A program made the translations under genes and the position numbers. A stretch of DNA of 64,000 nucleotides from Propionibacterium sp. (GTDB lineage: Bacteria; Actinomycetota; Actinomycetes; Propionibacteriales; Propionibacteriaceae), in NCBI GenBank assembly GCA_012517965.1, contig JAAYTZ010000113.1:1-64000 (forward strand). Reading direction: 5' to 3'. Below the pieces are notes generated by a model, which had not been told where the DNA came from, did no database searches, and saw only the letters and a list, made by a program, of their open reading frames with translations. This document shows, one piece after another, positions 36,814 through 45,391 of this stretch (within the stretch, counting starts at the first letter, position 1; every line of letters begins with the position of its first letter).

Positions 36814-37824
36814 GTGCCCGAGTCCACCGCCGGACGTCGTGGGTCCGAGTTGCTCATCGTGCGCAACCCGGACCAGGCCTCGAAACTGCCCTACCTGATG
36901 CTCCTGCCCCTGGGCGACGGGCTGGTGTTCCGCACCTCCGACACCTGGCCCCGGACGAAGGCGCTGTACTGCCACCCGGTCGCCCGCGACGAGTGGCCCG
37001 CCGAACCCGAGCTCGTCGAACGGACGCCGATCCGCTCGTGCGTGCGCCGGGGGGCCGCGATCGACCTGGTGCTCGAGCGGGGCCGGGAGAACCGTTCTCA
37101 GTTGGTCTACACCACCGCCCGCGGCCGCGACGTCGTCTTCTGGCAGTTGCCCCGCACCCGCAAGCAGGCGCGTCCCGACGTCCGGACGCCGACGGCGCGG
37201 GCCGCCGGCGTCCCCGACCTGGAGATCGTGGTCGACACCCGGGAGCAGTACGCCTACCGGTTCGCCGGGCAGCAGGTCACCACCGTCAAGCGGGCCCTGG
37301 CGTGCGGGGACTACGCGGTCACGGTCGAGGGTCGGGTCGTCGCCGCCGTGGAGCGCAAGTCGCTGGCCGACCTGGTCTCCAGCCTGCTCGCCGGGACCCT
37401 CCGGTACGCCGTCGGAGATCTCGCCGCCCTGCCACGGGCGGCGGTCGTCGTCGAGGACCGCTACTCGGGCGTCTACCGACTCGACCGGGTTCGGCCCGCC
37501 GTCGTCGCCGACGGGCTGGCCGAACTGCAGGTGCGCTGGCCCACGGTGCCGATCGTGTTCGCCGAGACCCGGCCTCTCGCCGAGCAGTGGACCTACCGTT
37601 ACCTGGCGGCCGCGTCCGTGTGGGGCCGCACCGAACTGGCCGTCGCCGCGCGGCTGGGCCCGGACGCCCCTCCGCCGGAGACGGCGGCAGCCCCCGGCAC
37701 CACCCCCGCGCCGCCCACGAGCGAGGTGCGGGCCTGGGCGCGGGCGTCCGGCCTGGACGTGCCCGACCGCGGCCGACTCCGTCCCGAGGTCTGGGCGGCG
37801 TGGCGGGCCGCGCACGGGCAGTGA
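36814..37824 (+). CDS. ERCC4-type nuclease with C-terminal Lsr2-like DNA-binding domain
   Basis: A 336-residue protein. Residues ~135-260 form an ERCC4/XPF-type nuclease domain: VDTREQ, GDYAVTVEGRVVAAVERKSLADL (GDYn-ERKxxxD catalytic motif). The C-terminal ~35 residues (VRAWARASGLDVPDRGRLRPEVWAAWRAAHG) match the DNA-binding half of Lsr2, an AT-rich-DNA nucleoid protein. The N-terminal ~110 residues are not recognised. A joined structure-specific nuclease and Lsr2-type AT-hook-like domain suggests cleavage directed to AT-rich or xenogeneic DNA, or DNA repair; that is inference. The track start at 36775 is upstream of the preferred GTG 36814. Confidence 0.82.
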   Translation: MPESTAGRRGSELLIVRNPDQASKLPYLMLLPLGDGLVFRTSDTWPRTKALYCHPVARDEWPAEPELVERTPIRSCVRRGAAIDLVLERGRENRSQLVYTTARGRDVVFWQLPRTRKQARPDVRTPTARAAGVPDLEIVVDTREQYAYRFAGQQVTTVKRALACGDYAVTVEGRVVAAVERKSLADLVSSLLAGTLRYAVGDLAALPRAAVVVEDRYSGVYRLDRVRPAVVADGLAELQVRWPTVPIVFAETRPLAEQWTYRYLAAASVWGRTELAVAARLGPDAPPPETAAAPGTTPAPPTSEVRAWARASGLDVPDRGRLRPEVWAAWRAAHGQ

Positions 37825-37922
37825 GCCGACCCCGTGGGCTCGTCGTCGTGGGTGCCGAGGCCGCCCGCTGCCCCGTGCAACAACCGACCCATTCGCCGTC
37901 GAGGCGCACGAGAGCGAGAACT

Positions 37923-37949
37923 TACGGTACCGTAGGTTACGGTTTCGTA
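37923..37949. promoter_or_regulatory. Tandem TetR-type operators before nitronate monooxygenase
   Basis: TACGGTACCGTA (37923-37934) is a perfect palindrome and TACGGTTTCGTA (37938-37949) an imperfect second copy, centres 15 bases apart, in an AT-richer patch 20-46 bases before the start codon. Spacing and shape fit two dimers of a TetR-family repressor. No TetR gene is adjacent. Confidence 0.6.
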
Positions 37950-37968
37950 GTTCGGATTGAGGATCTTC

Positions 37969-39399
37969 ATGAGCGGTCAGCGCCCCACCATCATTCAAGG
38001 CGGCATGGGGGTGGGGGTGTCCTCGTGGCGTCTCGCCCGAGCGGTCTCCCGCACCGGGCAACTCGGCGTCGTCTCGGGCACGGCCCTCGACGGCGTGCTC
38101 GCCCGCCGGCTGCAGGACGGCGACCCCGGCGGCGACGCCCGCCGGGCCCTGGCCCACTTCCCGTCGCCCGCCATCGCCCAGCGCGTGCTCGACGCCTACT
38201 TCCTCGAGGGGGGACGCCCGGAGGGGCGGCCCTACCGGCCGCACCCGACGCTCACGATCGACCCCAGCCGGTCGGCGGTCGAACTGGCGCTCGCCGGCAA
38301 CTTCGTCGAGGTGTGGCTGGCCAAGGAGGGCCACGACGGCGTCGTCGGCATCAACTTCCTGGAGAAGATCCAGATCGCCACGCTGTCGGCGGCGCTCGGC
38401 GCCATGCTGGCCGGTGTCGACTACGTGCTGATGGGGGCCGGCATCCCGAAGGAGCTGCCGCGCGTGCTCGACGACTTCGCCGCCGGCCTTCCCGCCCGGC
38501 TCACCGTCGACGTCACCGATCAGACGCGCACCCACACCGCCGTCCTCGACCCGGTCGCCCACCTCGGCGCCGACCTGCCGGCGCTGCGGCGTCCGCAGTT
38601 CCTCGCGATCGTCTCGGTGCACGTGCTGGCCGGCTACCTCGCGCGGGACGCCGCGATCCGGCCGGACGGGTTCGTCGTCGAGGGGCCGGTCGCCGGCGGC
38701 CACAGCGCCCCGCCCCGCGGCAAGATGGTGCTGGACGAGGCGGGTGAACCCATCTACACCGCCAAGGACGAGGCCGACCTCGCGAAGATGGCCGCGCTCG
38801 GCCTGCCGTTCTGGCTGGCGGGCGGCTGGGGCACCCCCGAGAAGGTCGCCGAGGCCCGCGCGGCGGGGGCCGCCGGCGTCCAGTGCGGCACGATCTTCGC
38901 GCTGGCGGCCGAGTCGGGGCTGGCCCCGGCCCTGCGGGCGCGCATCGTGGACGCCGTGCGTGCCGGCACGCTGGTGGTCCGGAACGACCCGCTGGCGTCC
39001 CCCACGGGCTTCCCGTTCAAGGTGGCCGCGCTGGAGGGCACGCTGTCCCAGCCGGAGGTGTACGCCGCCCGGCCCCGCATCTGCGATCTGGGCTACCTGC
39101 GTCAGCCCGCCGAGCGGCCCGACGGGTCCGTGGTGTACCGCTGCCCGTCCGAGCCCGAGCACATGTACGTCCGCAAGGGCGGCGACGTCGCCGACACCGT
39201 GGGGCGCGTGTGCCTGTGCAACTCGCTGTTCGCCGACATCGGGCTGCCGCAGCGGCGCCCCGGCGGTTACGTCGAACCGTCGGCGGTGACCCTCGGCCAG
39301 GATCTCGTCGGGGCGCGGCGGCTGCTCGCCGAGCACCCCGAGGGCTACAGCGGGGCCGAGGCCGTCGCCTGGCTGCTGGGCTCGGCACCCCAGCCCTGA
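37969..39399 (+). CDS. Nitronate monooxygenase family flavoprotein
   Basis: A 476-residue TIM-barrel FMN enzyme related to 2-nitropropane dioxygenase and enoyl-ACP reductase II. The N-terminal IIQGGMGVGVSSW, the FMN-binding region VEGPVAGGHSAPP and [32 protein letters not shown] are visible. It is longer than standard enzymes (about 320-370), with an extended insert and a C-terminal part containing VYRCPSEPEHMYVRKGG. It may detoxify nitroalkanes or act on lipids. ATG 37969 follows TTGAGGA. Upstream tandem TetR-type operators imply inducible expression. Confidence 0.8.
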   Translation: MSGQRPTIIQGGMGVGVSSWRLARAVSRTGQLGVVSGTALDGVLARRLQDGDPGGDARRALAHFPSPAIAQRVLDAYFLEGGRPEGRPYRPHPTLTIDPSRSAVELALAGNFVEVWLAKEGHDGVVGINFLEKIQIATLSAALGAMLAGVDYVLMGAGIPKELPRVLDDFAAGLPARLTVDVTDQTRTHTAVLDPVAHLGADLPALRRPQFLAIVSVHVLAGYLARDAAIRPDGFVVEGPVAGGHSAPPRGKMVLDEAGEPIYTAKDEADLAKMAALGLPFWLAGGWGTPEKVAEARAAGAAGVQCGTIFALAAESGLAPALRARIVDAVRAGTLVVRNDPLASPTGFPFKVAALEGTLSQPEVYAARPRICDLGYLRQPAERPDGSVVYRCPSEPEHMYVRKGGDVADTVGRVCLCNSLFADIGLPQRRPGGYVEPSAVTLGQDLVGARRLLAEHPEGYSGAEAVAWLLGSAPQP

Positions 39400-39451
39400 C
39401 GCGGAACGGGGGACGCGGCGACGCCGCGCCGGGGGGCTGTGTCGGGTCTGG

Positions 39452-39457
39452 CATTCT
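39452..39457 (+). promoter_or_regulatory. Leaderless -10 box of rhomboid-like gene
   Basis: CATTCT places +1 at 39464, one base before ATG 39465; no Shine-Dalgarno is present. Confidence 0.5.
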
Positions 39458-39464
39458 TGCTGCC

Positions 39465-40289
39465 ATGAGCAGACTGTGGCCGGAACGCAGCGGCGACGCC
39501 TGGGCACGCATCGGACGCCTCGAGGTCACCTCGGTCATGGCCGTGGTGCTGCTGACCGTGGCCGGCTGGCTCGTCTGGGTCGTCGTGCCCGGCCTGACCG
39601 CCCTGCTGGCGTTCACCCCCGACCTGCTGCTGGCGGGCCACGTCTGGCGGCCGTTCACCTGGCCGGTCGCCGGGGCGCTCGGCCTGTTCCCCGTGCTCAA
39701 CCTCGTCTTCTTCTGGTACTTCGGCACCGAGCTCGAGAACCAGATCGGACGCCGACGCATGGCCGCGCTGCTGGTCGGCATCTGGGCCAGCCTGACCCTC
39801 GCCGCCCTGGTGGCGGGCCTGGTGCTGCCCGGCACGGTGGGGCTGGCGGGCATCGGGCTGGTCGAGTTCCTGGTGCTGCTGCTCTGGGTCGCGGAGTACC
39901 CGAACCGTCCGCTCTTCTTCGGCATCAAGTCGTGGGTGTTCGGTGCCGTGCTGCTGGGGCTGCAGTTGCTGCTGATGGTCGCGAGCCGCGACGCCGCCGG
40001 CCTCGTCAGCCTGCTGCTGAGCCTGGTCCTGGTGGCCGTGCTCGCCAAGCGGCAGGGTCTGCTGACGGAATACGCCTTCGTCCCGGGCGGAGCGCGGCCG
40101 CAGCGCCGGCGTCCGGCCCGGCAGACCCGCGCGCAGAAGCAACAGGCCAAGCAGGCGACCGTCCGCGCCACCGACCGGGAGCGGCTCGATCAGCTCCTCG
40201 ACCGCATCAACGAGGCGGGCATCGGGGCGCTGACCGACGCCGAGCGCAAGGAGCTGACCGCCATCCGCGACCGGCTGCGCAAGGGCTGA
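39465..40289 (+). CDS. Rhomboid-like membrane protein, probably inactive
   Basis: A 274-residue membrane protein with six hydrophobic segments. The loop HVWRPFTWPVAGALGLFPVLNLVFFWYFGTELE matches rhomboid-family L1 regions. The GxSG serine and the histidine expected in later helices are not seen, so it is probably a pseudoprotease. The cytoplasmic tail is Arg/Gln-rich and ends in a helical LDQLLDRINEAGIGALTDAERKEL motif shared with other rhomboid-like proteins. It ends 11 bases from the convergent IclR gene. Role unknown. Confidence 0.78.
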   Translation: MSRLWPERSGDAWARIGRLEVTSVMAVVLLTVAGWLVWVVVPGLTALLAFTPDLLLAGHVWRPFTWPVAGALGLFPVLNLVFFWYFGTELENQIGRRRMAALLVGIWASLTLAALVAGLVLPGTVGLAGIGLVEFLVLLLWVAEYPNRPLFFGIKSWVFGAVLLGLQLLLMVASRDAAGLVSLLLSLVLVAVLAKRQGLLTEYAFVPGGARPQRRRPARQTRAQKQQAKQATVRATDRERLDQLLDRINEAGIGALTDAERKELTAIRDRLRKG

Positions 40290-40299
40290 TCGCCCCCGC

Positions 40300-41025
40300 T
40301 CAGCCCTCGGCGCCGCTGCGCCGCAGCACCTCGGAGAGGCGCTCCGCCGCGGCGATGACCGCGGGGGCGTGCAGGCGCCCGGGCTGCCGGGTGAGCCGCT
40401 CGATCGGACCCGACACCGACACGGCGGCGATGACCTTCCCCGAGGGGGACCGCACCGGGGCCGACACCGACGCGACCCCGGCCTCGCGTTCGGCGACCGA
40501 CTGGGCCCAGCCGCGGCGGCGCACCGTGGCCAGCGCGACCGCTGAGAAGGAGGCGCTGGCGAGGCCGCGCTGGATGCGCTCCGGGTCCTCCCAGGCGAGC
40601 AGCACCTGGGCGGCCGAGCCGGCCGACATCGTGAGCTGCGCGCCGACCGGGATGGTGTCCCGCAGGCCGGACGGCCGCTCGGCGGCCGCCGCACACACGC
40701 GCAGGTCCCCCTGGCGGCGGAAGAGCTGGGCCGACTCCCCGGTGATGTCGCGGAGCCGGTTGAGCACCGGGCCCGCGGTGGCGAGCAGCCGGTCCTCGCC
40801 GGCGGCCGAGGCGAGCTCGCTCAGGCGCGGGCCGAGGACGAAGCGGCCCTGCAGGTCGCGGCTGACGAGCCGGTGGTGCTCCAGCGCGACGGCGAGCCGG
40901 TGGGCGGTGGGCCGGGCCAGCCCGGTGGCGCTGACCAGGCCGGCGAGCGTGGTGGGCCCCTGCTCGAGAGCGGTCAGCACGAGTGCTGCCTTGTCGAGCA
41001 CTCCGACGCCGCTTGAATTGTCCAT
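40300..41025 (-). CDS. IclR-family regulator divergent to leuCD (LtbR/NdgR-like)
   Basis: A 241-residue IclR protein with an N-terminal winged helix (VLDKAALVLTALEQGP, LAGLVSATGLARPTAHRLAVAL) and a C-terminal ligand-binding domain. Divergent placement against leuCD is the layout of LtbR in Corynebacterium and NdgR in Streptomyces, which repress leucine biosynthesis, so this is its probable role. The track extends to 41109, but ATG 41025 starts at the normal point before the helix and has no room for an upstream Shine-Dalgarno; CAGTCT at the leaderless position is a weak -10. The 98-base intergenic region must hold both promoters; no clean operator was recognised. Confidence 0.85.
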   Translation of the reverse strand: MDNSSGVGVLDKAALVLTALEQGPTTLAGLVSATGLARPTAHRLAVALEHHRLVSRDLQGRFVLGPRLSELASAAGEDRLLATAGPVLNRLRDITGESAQLFRRQGDLRVCAAAAERPSGLRDTIPVGAQLTMSAGSAAQVLLAWEDPERIQRGLASASFSAVALATVRRRGWAQSVAEREAGVASVSAPVRSPSGKVIAAVSVSGPIERLTRQPGRLHAPAVIAAAERLSEVLRRSGAEG

Positions 41026-41123
41026 AAGGTAAGACTGCCGTCTCGGACTTCGGTCGCGCAACCCACAATGGTACGCGGGACGGCGCCGGTGTCGCCCCGA
41101 CCGGAACACCCGATGGAGGAGCG

Positions 41124-42524
41124 ATGACGGGCAAGACCCTAGCTGACAAGGTCTGGGAGAGCCATGTGGTGCGCAGCGCGGCGGGGGAGCCCGACCTGCT
41201 CTACATCGACCTGCACCTCGTCCACGAAGTCACCAGCCCTCAGGCCTTCGACGGGCTGCGGCTCGCGGGCCGGCGGGTGCGGCGTCCGGACCTGACGCTC
41301 GCCACCGAGGACCACAACACCCCCACCGAGCACATCGACCAGCCGATCGCCGACCCGGTCAGCCGGCTGCAGGTCGAAACGCTGCGCCGCAACGCGGCGG
41401 AGTTCGGCGTGCCGATCCACTCGCTGGGCTCCAGGGACCAGGGCGTCGTCCACATCATCGGCCCCGAGCTCGGCCTCACCCAGCCCGGCATGACGATCTG
41501 CTGCGGTGACAGCCACACGGCCACGCACGGCGCGTTCGGTGCCCTCGCGTTCGGCATCGGCACCTCCGAGGTGGAACACATCCTGGCCACCCAGACGCTG
41601 CCCCAGGCCCGGGCCAAGCGGATGGCCGTCAACGTCGTGGGCGCGCTCGCCGAGGGGGTCACCCCCAAGGACCTGATCCTGGCGCTCATCGCCCAGGTCG
41701 GCACCGGCGGCGGCGCCGGGTACATCGCCGAGTACCGCGGCCCCGCCATCGAGGCGATGTCGATGGAGGGGCGCATGACCGTCTGCAACATGAGCATCGA
41801 GTGGGGCGCGAAGGCCGGCATGATCGCCCCCGACCAGACCACCTTCGACTACCTGGCCGGACGCCCCAACGCCCCCACCGGCGCCGACTGGGATGCCGCC
41901 GTCGCCTACTGGCGCTCCCTGCGCACCGACGACGACGCCGTGTTCGACGCGGAGGTCACCCTGGACGCCTCGGCCGTCCAGCCGTTCGTCACCTGGGGCA
42001 CCAACCCCGGCCAGGGCCTGCCGCTGTCGGCGTCCGTCCCGTCGCCGGACGACTTCGCCGACCCCGTCGACCGAGCCGCCACCCAGCGGGCCCTCGAGTA
42101 CATGGGCCTCACCGCCGGCACCCCGCTGCGCGACATCCGGGTCGACACGGTCTTCGTCGGCTCCTGCACCAACGGCCGCCTGGAGGACCTGCGCCTGGCG
42201 GCGTCCGTCCTGAAGGGGCGCAAGGTGGCCGACGGCGTCCGCATGCTGGTCGTGCCGGGCTCGGCCCGGGTGCGCCTCGCCGCGATGGCCGAGGGCCTCG
42301 ACAAGGTCTTCATCGACGCCGGCGCCGAGTGGCGCGAGGCCGGCTGCTCGATGTGCCTGGCGATGAACCCCGACAAGCTGGAGCCGGGGGAGCGCTCGGC
42401 GTCCACCTCGAACCGCAACTTCGAGGGCCGTCAGGGCAAGGGCGGCCGCACCCACCTGGTCTCGCCCGCCGTCGCCGCCGCGACGGCCGTGCGCGGCACC
42501 CTGTCGTCCCCCGCGGACCTCTGA
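41124..42524 (+). CDS. leuC: 3-isopropylmalate dehydratase large subunit
   Basis: A 466-residue aconitase-family subunit that binds the 4Fe-4S cluster and isomerises isopropylmalate in leucine synthesis; it may also process citramalate for isoleucine. Cluster cysteines are in VGSCTNGR and [11 protein letters not shown], and [13 protein letters not shown]-type segments ([30 protein letters not shown]) are intact. TGGAGGA precedes the ATG. CACAAT at 41064-41069 may be its -10 box. leuD follows after 14 bases. Confidence 0.97.
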   Translation: MTGKTLADKVWESHVVRSAAGEPDLLYIDLHLVHEVTSPQAFDGLRLAGRRVRRPDLTLATEDHNTPTEHIDQPIADPVSRLQVETLRRNAAEFGVPIHSLGSRDQGVVHIIGPELGLTQPGMTICCGDSHTATHGAFGALAFGIGTSEVEHILATQTLPQARAKRMAVNVVGALAEGVTPKDLILALIAQVGTGGGAGYIAEYRGPAIEAMSMEGRMTVCNMSIEWGAKAGMIAPDQTTFDYLAGRPNAPTGADWDAAVAYWRSLRTDDDAVFDAEVTLDASAVQPFVTWGTNPGQGLPLSASVPSPDDFADPVDRAATQRALEYMGLTAGTPLRDIRVDTVFVGSCTNGRLEDLRLAASVLKGRKVADGVRMLVVPGSARVRLAAMAEGLDKVFIDAGAEWREAGCSMCLAMNPDKLEPGERSASTSNRNFEGRQGKGGRTHLVSPAVAAATAVRGTLSSPADL

Positions 42525-42538
42525 TCGGAGACAAGGAC

Positions 42539-43144
42539 ATGGAGCAGTTCGTCACCCACACCGGCGTCGCGGTCCCGCTGCGCCGCAGCAACGTCGACAC
42601 CGACCAGATCATCCCCGCGGTCTACCTCAAGCGCGTCACCCGCTCGGGCTTCGAGGACGGCCTCTTCGCCGCCTGGCGGACCGACCCCGGGTTCGTGCTC
42701 AACCAGCCCGCCTACGCGCGGGGCACGGTGCTCGTCGCCGGCCCCGACTTCGGCACCGGCTCGTCGCGGGAGCACGCCGTCTGGGCCCTGCAGAACTACG
42801 GCTTCCGCGCCGTCATCGGCAGCCGATTCGGGGACATCTTCCGCGGCAACGCCGGCAAGGCCGGCCTGCTAGTGGCCACCGTCGGCCAGGACGTCGTCGA
42901 GACGCTGTGGGCCCTGCTCGAGGACGCCCCGGGCACCGAACTCACCGTCGACCTGCCGAACCGGGTCATCCGGGCCGGCGCCGCCGAGTACCCCTTCACG
43001 ATCGACGACTACACCGCGCACCGACTGCTCAACGGGCTCGACGACATCGGGATCACCCTGCAGAGCGAGGCCGCGATCGCCGCCTTCGAAGCGACGCGGC
43101 CCGCGTTCAAGCCGACGACCCTGCCGGTGCGCGTCGCCGACTGA
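42539..43144 (+). CDS. leuD: 3-isopropylmalate dehydratase small subunit
   Basis: A 201-residue swivelling-domain partner of LeuC. The motifs [15 protein letters not shown] and [15 protein letters not shown] are diagnostic. The ATG follows GGAGACAAGG, and the gene is 14 bases downstream of leuC, so the pair is one operon. Length is normal. A new promoter-like TAGGGT box lies after it for ddl. Confidence 0.97.
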   Translation: MEQFVTHTGVAVPLRRSNVDTDQIIPAVYLKRVTRSGFEDGLFAAWRTDPGFVLNQPAYARGTVLVAGPDFGTGSSREHAVWALQNYGFRAVIGSRFGDIFRGNAGKAGLLVATVGQDVVETLWALLEDAPGTELTVDLPNRVIRAGAAEYPFTIDDYTAHRLLNGLDDIGITLQSEAAIAAFEATRPAFKPTTLPVRVAD

Positions 43145-43163
43145 GCCGGTCGGGGGCCTTCGC

Positions 43164-43169
43164 TAGGGT
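43164..43169 (+). promoter_or_regulatory. Predicted -10 box of ddl
   Basis: TAGGGT lies about 47 bases before the ddl ATG, giving a short leader that contains the GAGGAGGAG ribosome site. Confidence 0.4.
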
Positions 43170-43215
43170 GATCCGTGGCGCGGCGGGGGCCGCGGCCGAG
43201 GAGGAGGAGCACCGC

Positions 43216-44343
43216 ATGCCCGACCACACCGGACGCGTCCGCGTCGCGATCGTCTTCGGGGGGGTCAGCTCCGAACACGGGGTGTCCTGCCTCACCGCCG
43301 GCGGGGTGACCCGTGCGATCGACACCGACCGCTTCGAGGTCGTCGGCATCGGCATCACGCCCACCGGTCGCTGGGTGCAGGTCGACCCCGACGAGATGCG
43401 CGGCCTCGAGGTGGTCGAGGGCCGCCTGCCCCGGTTGGACGAGGCGCGACCCGAGGCGGTCGTCCTGCGCGGCGACGGCGCCGGAGCCGGCCGGGTGGCC
43501 ACCCTGGAGGGTGACCGCCTCGTCGACGTCCGCACGTTCGACGTCGCGTTCGCCCTGCTGCACGGCCCCTTCGGCGAGGACGGCACGATCCAGGGCCTGT
43601 TCGAGATGCTCGGCATCCGGTACGTCGGGTGCGGGGTGGCCGCCAGCGCCAACGGCATGGACAAGGACGTGATGAAGCGCCAACTCAAGGGCGCCGGCCT
43701 GCCGGTGTGCCCCTGGGTGACGATCCCGCTGACCGAGTGGCACGCCGACCGGCAGCGCTACCTCACCAAGATCGCCGTCGACCTCACCTTCCCGGTCTAC
43801 GTCAAGCCGGCCCGCGCCGGATCGTCGATGGGCATCTCCCGGGTGACCGCCCCCGACGGGCTGACCGCGGCCATCGAGGAGGCGCAGCGCCACGACCCGA
43901 AGGTCATCGTCGAGGAGGGCTTCGTCGGCGTCCGCGAGATCGAACTCGCCGTGCTGGGGGTCACCGCCGGACGCCCGCGGGTCTCCACCGCCGGCGAGAT
44001 CCAGATGCACACCGACGACGCGTTCTACGACTACGAGGCCAAGTACACCCCGGACGAGCAGGTGACCCTCGCGATCCCGGCCGAGGTCAGCCCGGCCCTG
44101 CTGCGGCGCATGCAGAAGGTCGCCGCCGCCGCCTTCACCGCGCTGGACTGCGAAGGCCTGGCCCGCGTCGACCTGTTCGTCACCCCCGACGACGAGGTGT
44201 GGGTCAACGAGATCAACACCATGCCCGGGTTCACCCGGTTCTCGATGTACCCCAGCCTGTGGGCGGCCTCCGGGCTCGCCTACCCCGACCTGATCGCCGA
44301 GCTGATCCAGCTGGCCCTCGACCGGCCGCTCGGCCTGCGATGA
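43216..44343 (+). CDS. ddl: D-alanine-D-alanine ligase
   Basis: A 375-residue ATP-grasp enzyme that makes the D-Ala-D-Ala dipeptide of peptidoglycan. VFGGVSSEHGVS, HGPFGEDGTIQGL, YVKPARAGSSMGIS and VNEINTMPGFT are conserved. FYDYEAKY has the tyrosine typical of D-Ala-specific enzymes rather than the VanA/VanB D-lactate type. GAGGAGGAG precedes the ATG. It overlaps thiL by four bases. Confidence 0.96.
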   Translation: MPDHTGRVRVAIVFGGVSSEHGVSCLTAGGVTRAIDTDRFEVVGIGITPTGRWVQVDPDEMRGLEVVEGRLPRLDEARPEAVVLRGDGAGAGRVATLEGDRLVDVRTFDVAFALLHGPFGEDGTIQGLFEMLGIRYVGCGVAASANGMDKDVMKRQLKGAGLPVCPWVTIPLTEWHADRQRYLTKIAVDLTFPVYVKPARAGSSMGISRVTAPDGLTAAIEEAQRHDPKVIVEEGFVGVREIELAVLGVTAGRPRVSTAGEIQMHTDDAFYDYEAKYTPDEQVTLAIPAEVSPALLRRMQKVAAAAFTALDCEGLARVDLFVTPDDEVWVNEINTMPGFTRFSMYPSLWAASGLAYPDLIAELIQLALDRPLGLR

Positions 44344-45317
44344 CCCCGGCGCCGACCCGTCCCGGCGTCCAGGGGCCGACGGTCGCCGACGTCGGCGAGT
44401 TCGGGCTGATCGCGGCGATCACCGCGGGGCTGGCGCCGACGGCGTCCGTGCCGGTGACGGTGGGCGACGACTGCGCGGTGCTCGCGCCGACGGGCCGGCT
44501 CGCGGTCTCGACCGACTCGATGGTGGAGGACGTCCACTTCCGTCGCCAGTGGTCGAGCGCCCGCGACGTGGGCCGCAAGGCGGTGGCGTCCGCGATGGCC
44601 GACGTCGTCGCCATGGGGGCGCGCCCGCTCGCCCTCGTGGTCGCCGTCGTGCTCCCGCCCGACCTGCCCGCCGCCTGGGCGCAGGAGTTGGGCGTCGGCA
44701 TCCGCCAGGAGGCGGACCTCTGCGGAGCGGTGCTCGCCGGCGGGGACACCGCGGGCGGGGAGAAGATCGTCGTCGCCGTGACGGTGTTCGGCGACCTCGA
44801 GGGCCGGACGCCGATCCTGCGGTCCGGCGCCCGGCCGGGGCAGGTCGTCGCCTACATCGGCAACCTCGGCATGGCCGAAGCCGGGCTGACCGTGCTCCGG
44901 CGCGGCTTCCGGTCGCCGGCGGCCGTCGTCAACGCGCACCGCGTCCCGGCGCCCCCCTACGACCAGGGCATCGTCGCGGCCGAGGCCGGCGCGACCGCCA
45001 TGATCGACTGCTCCGACGGGCTGGTCGCCGACCTGCGGCACCTGGCCGAGGCGTCCGGGGTGGTGATCGCGATCGAGACCGAGAACCTCGCGGTCGCCGA
45101 GCCGCAACAGACGGTCGCCGCGGCCATCGGGCGGGCCGACCCCCTGGACTTCGTGCTCCGCGGCGGCGACGACCACGCCCTGCTCGCCACCTTCGAGCCC
45201 GGCCGGGTGCCGGCTGGCTGGACGGTCATCGGCGGCGTCGCGGCCGCCGACGGCGACCCCGGCGTCCTCGTCGACGGGGCGCCCTTCACGGCGACCGAGG
45301 GCTGGAAGCACTTCTGA
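44340..45317 (+). CDS. thiL: Thiamine-monophosphate kinase
   Basis: A 325-residue PurM-fold kinase that phosphorylates thiamine monophosphate to the diphosphate cofactor. Markers are VGDDCAVL, STDSMVEDVHFR, GGDTAGG and the C-terminal IDCSDGLVADL with LRGGDDHALL. ATG overlaps the ddl stop (ATGA), so it is translationally coupled to a peptidoglycan gene, a pairing often seen in actinobacteria. Length is normal. No thiamine riboswitch was seen upstream. Confidence 0.94.
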   Translation: MTPAPTRPGVQGPTVADVGEFGLIAAITAGLAPTASVPVTVGDDCAVLAPTGRLAVSTDSMVEDVHFRRQWSSARDVGRKAVASAMADVVAMGARPLALVVAVVLPPDLPAAWAQELGVGIRQEADLCGAVLAGGDTAGGEKIVVAVTVFGDLEGRTPILRSGARPGQVVAYIGNLGMAEAGLTVLRRGFRSPAAVVNAHRVPAPPYDQGIVAAEAGATAMIDCSDGLVADLRHLAEASGVVIAIETENLAVAEPQQTVAAAIGRADPLDFVLRGGDDHALLATFEPGRVPAGWTVIGGVAAADGDPGVLVDGAPFTATEGWKHF

Positions 45318-45378
45318 CCCCGGGCCGCCACGGCCCGACACGCACTCGGCCCACCGAGGGCGGCCGCCGCGGCCTTGT

Positions 45379-45384
45379 TAGGGT
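45379..45384 (+). promoter_or_regulatory. Predicted -10 box of ftsK
   Basis: TAGGGT places +1 at 45391, one base before the ftsK ATG. A GGAGG is also present but would then be at the extreme transcript end, so initiation mode is ambiguous. Confidence 0.4.
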
Positions 45385-45391
45385 GGAGGCC

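Noticed and set aside
35463-36866. Minus-strand ORF covering metY
   Set aside because: Gly/Val/Asp-rich shadow antisense to a complete metY.
43175-43216. Leaderless GTG upstream ORF before ddl
   Set aside because: GTG lies near the predicted +1, but the frame is Arg-rich and out of frame with ddl, and ddl has its own strong ribosome site.
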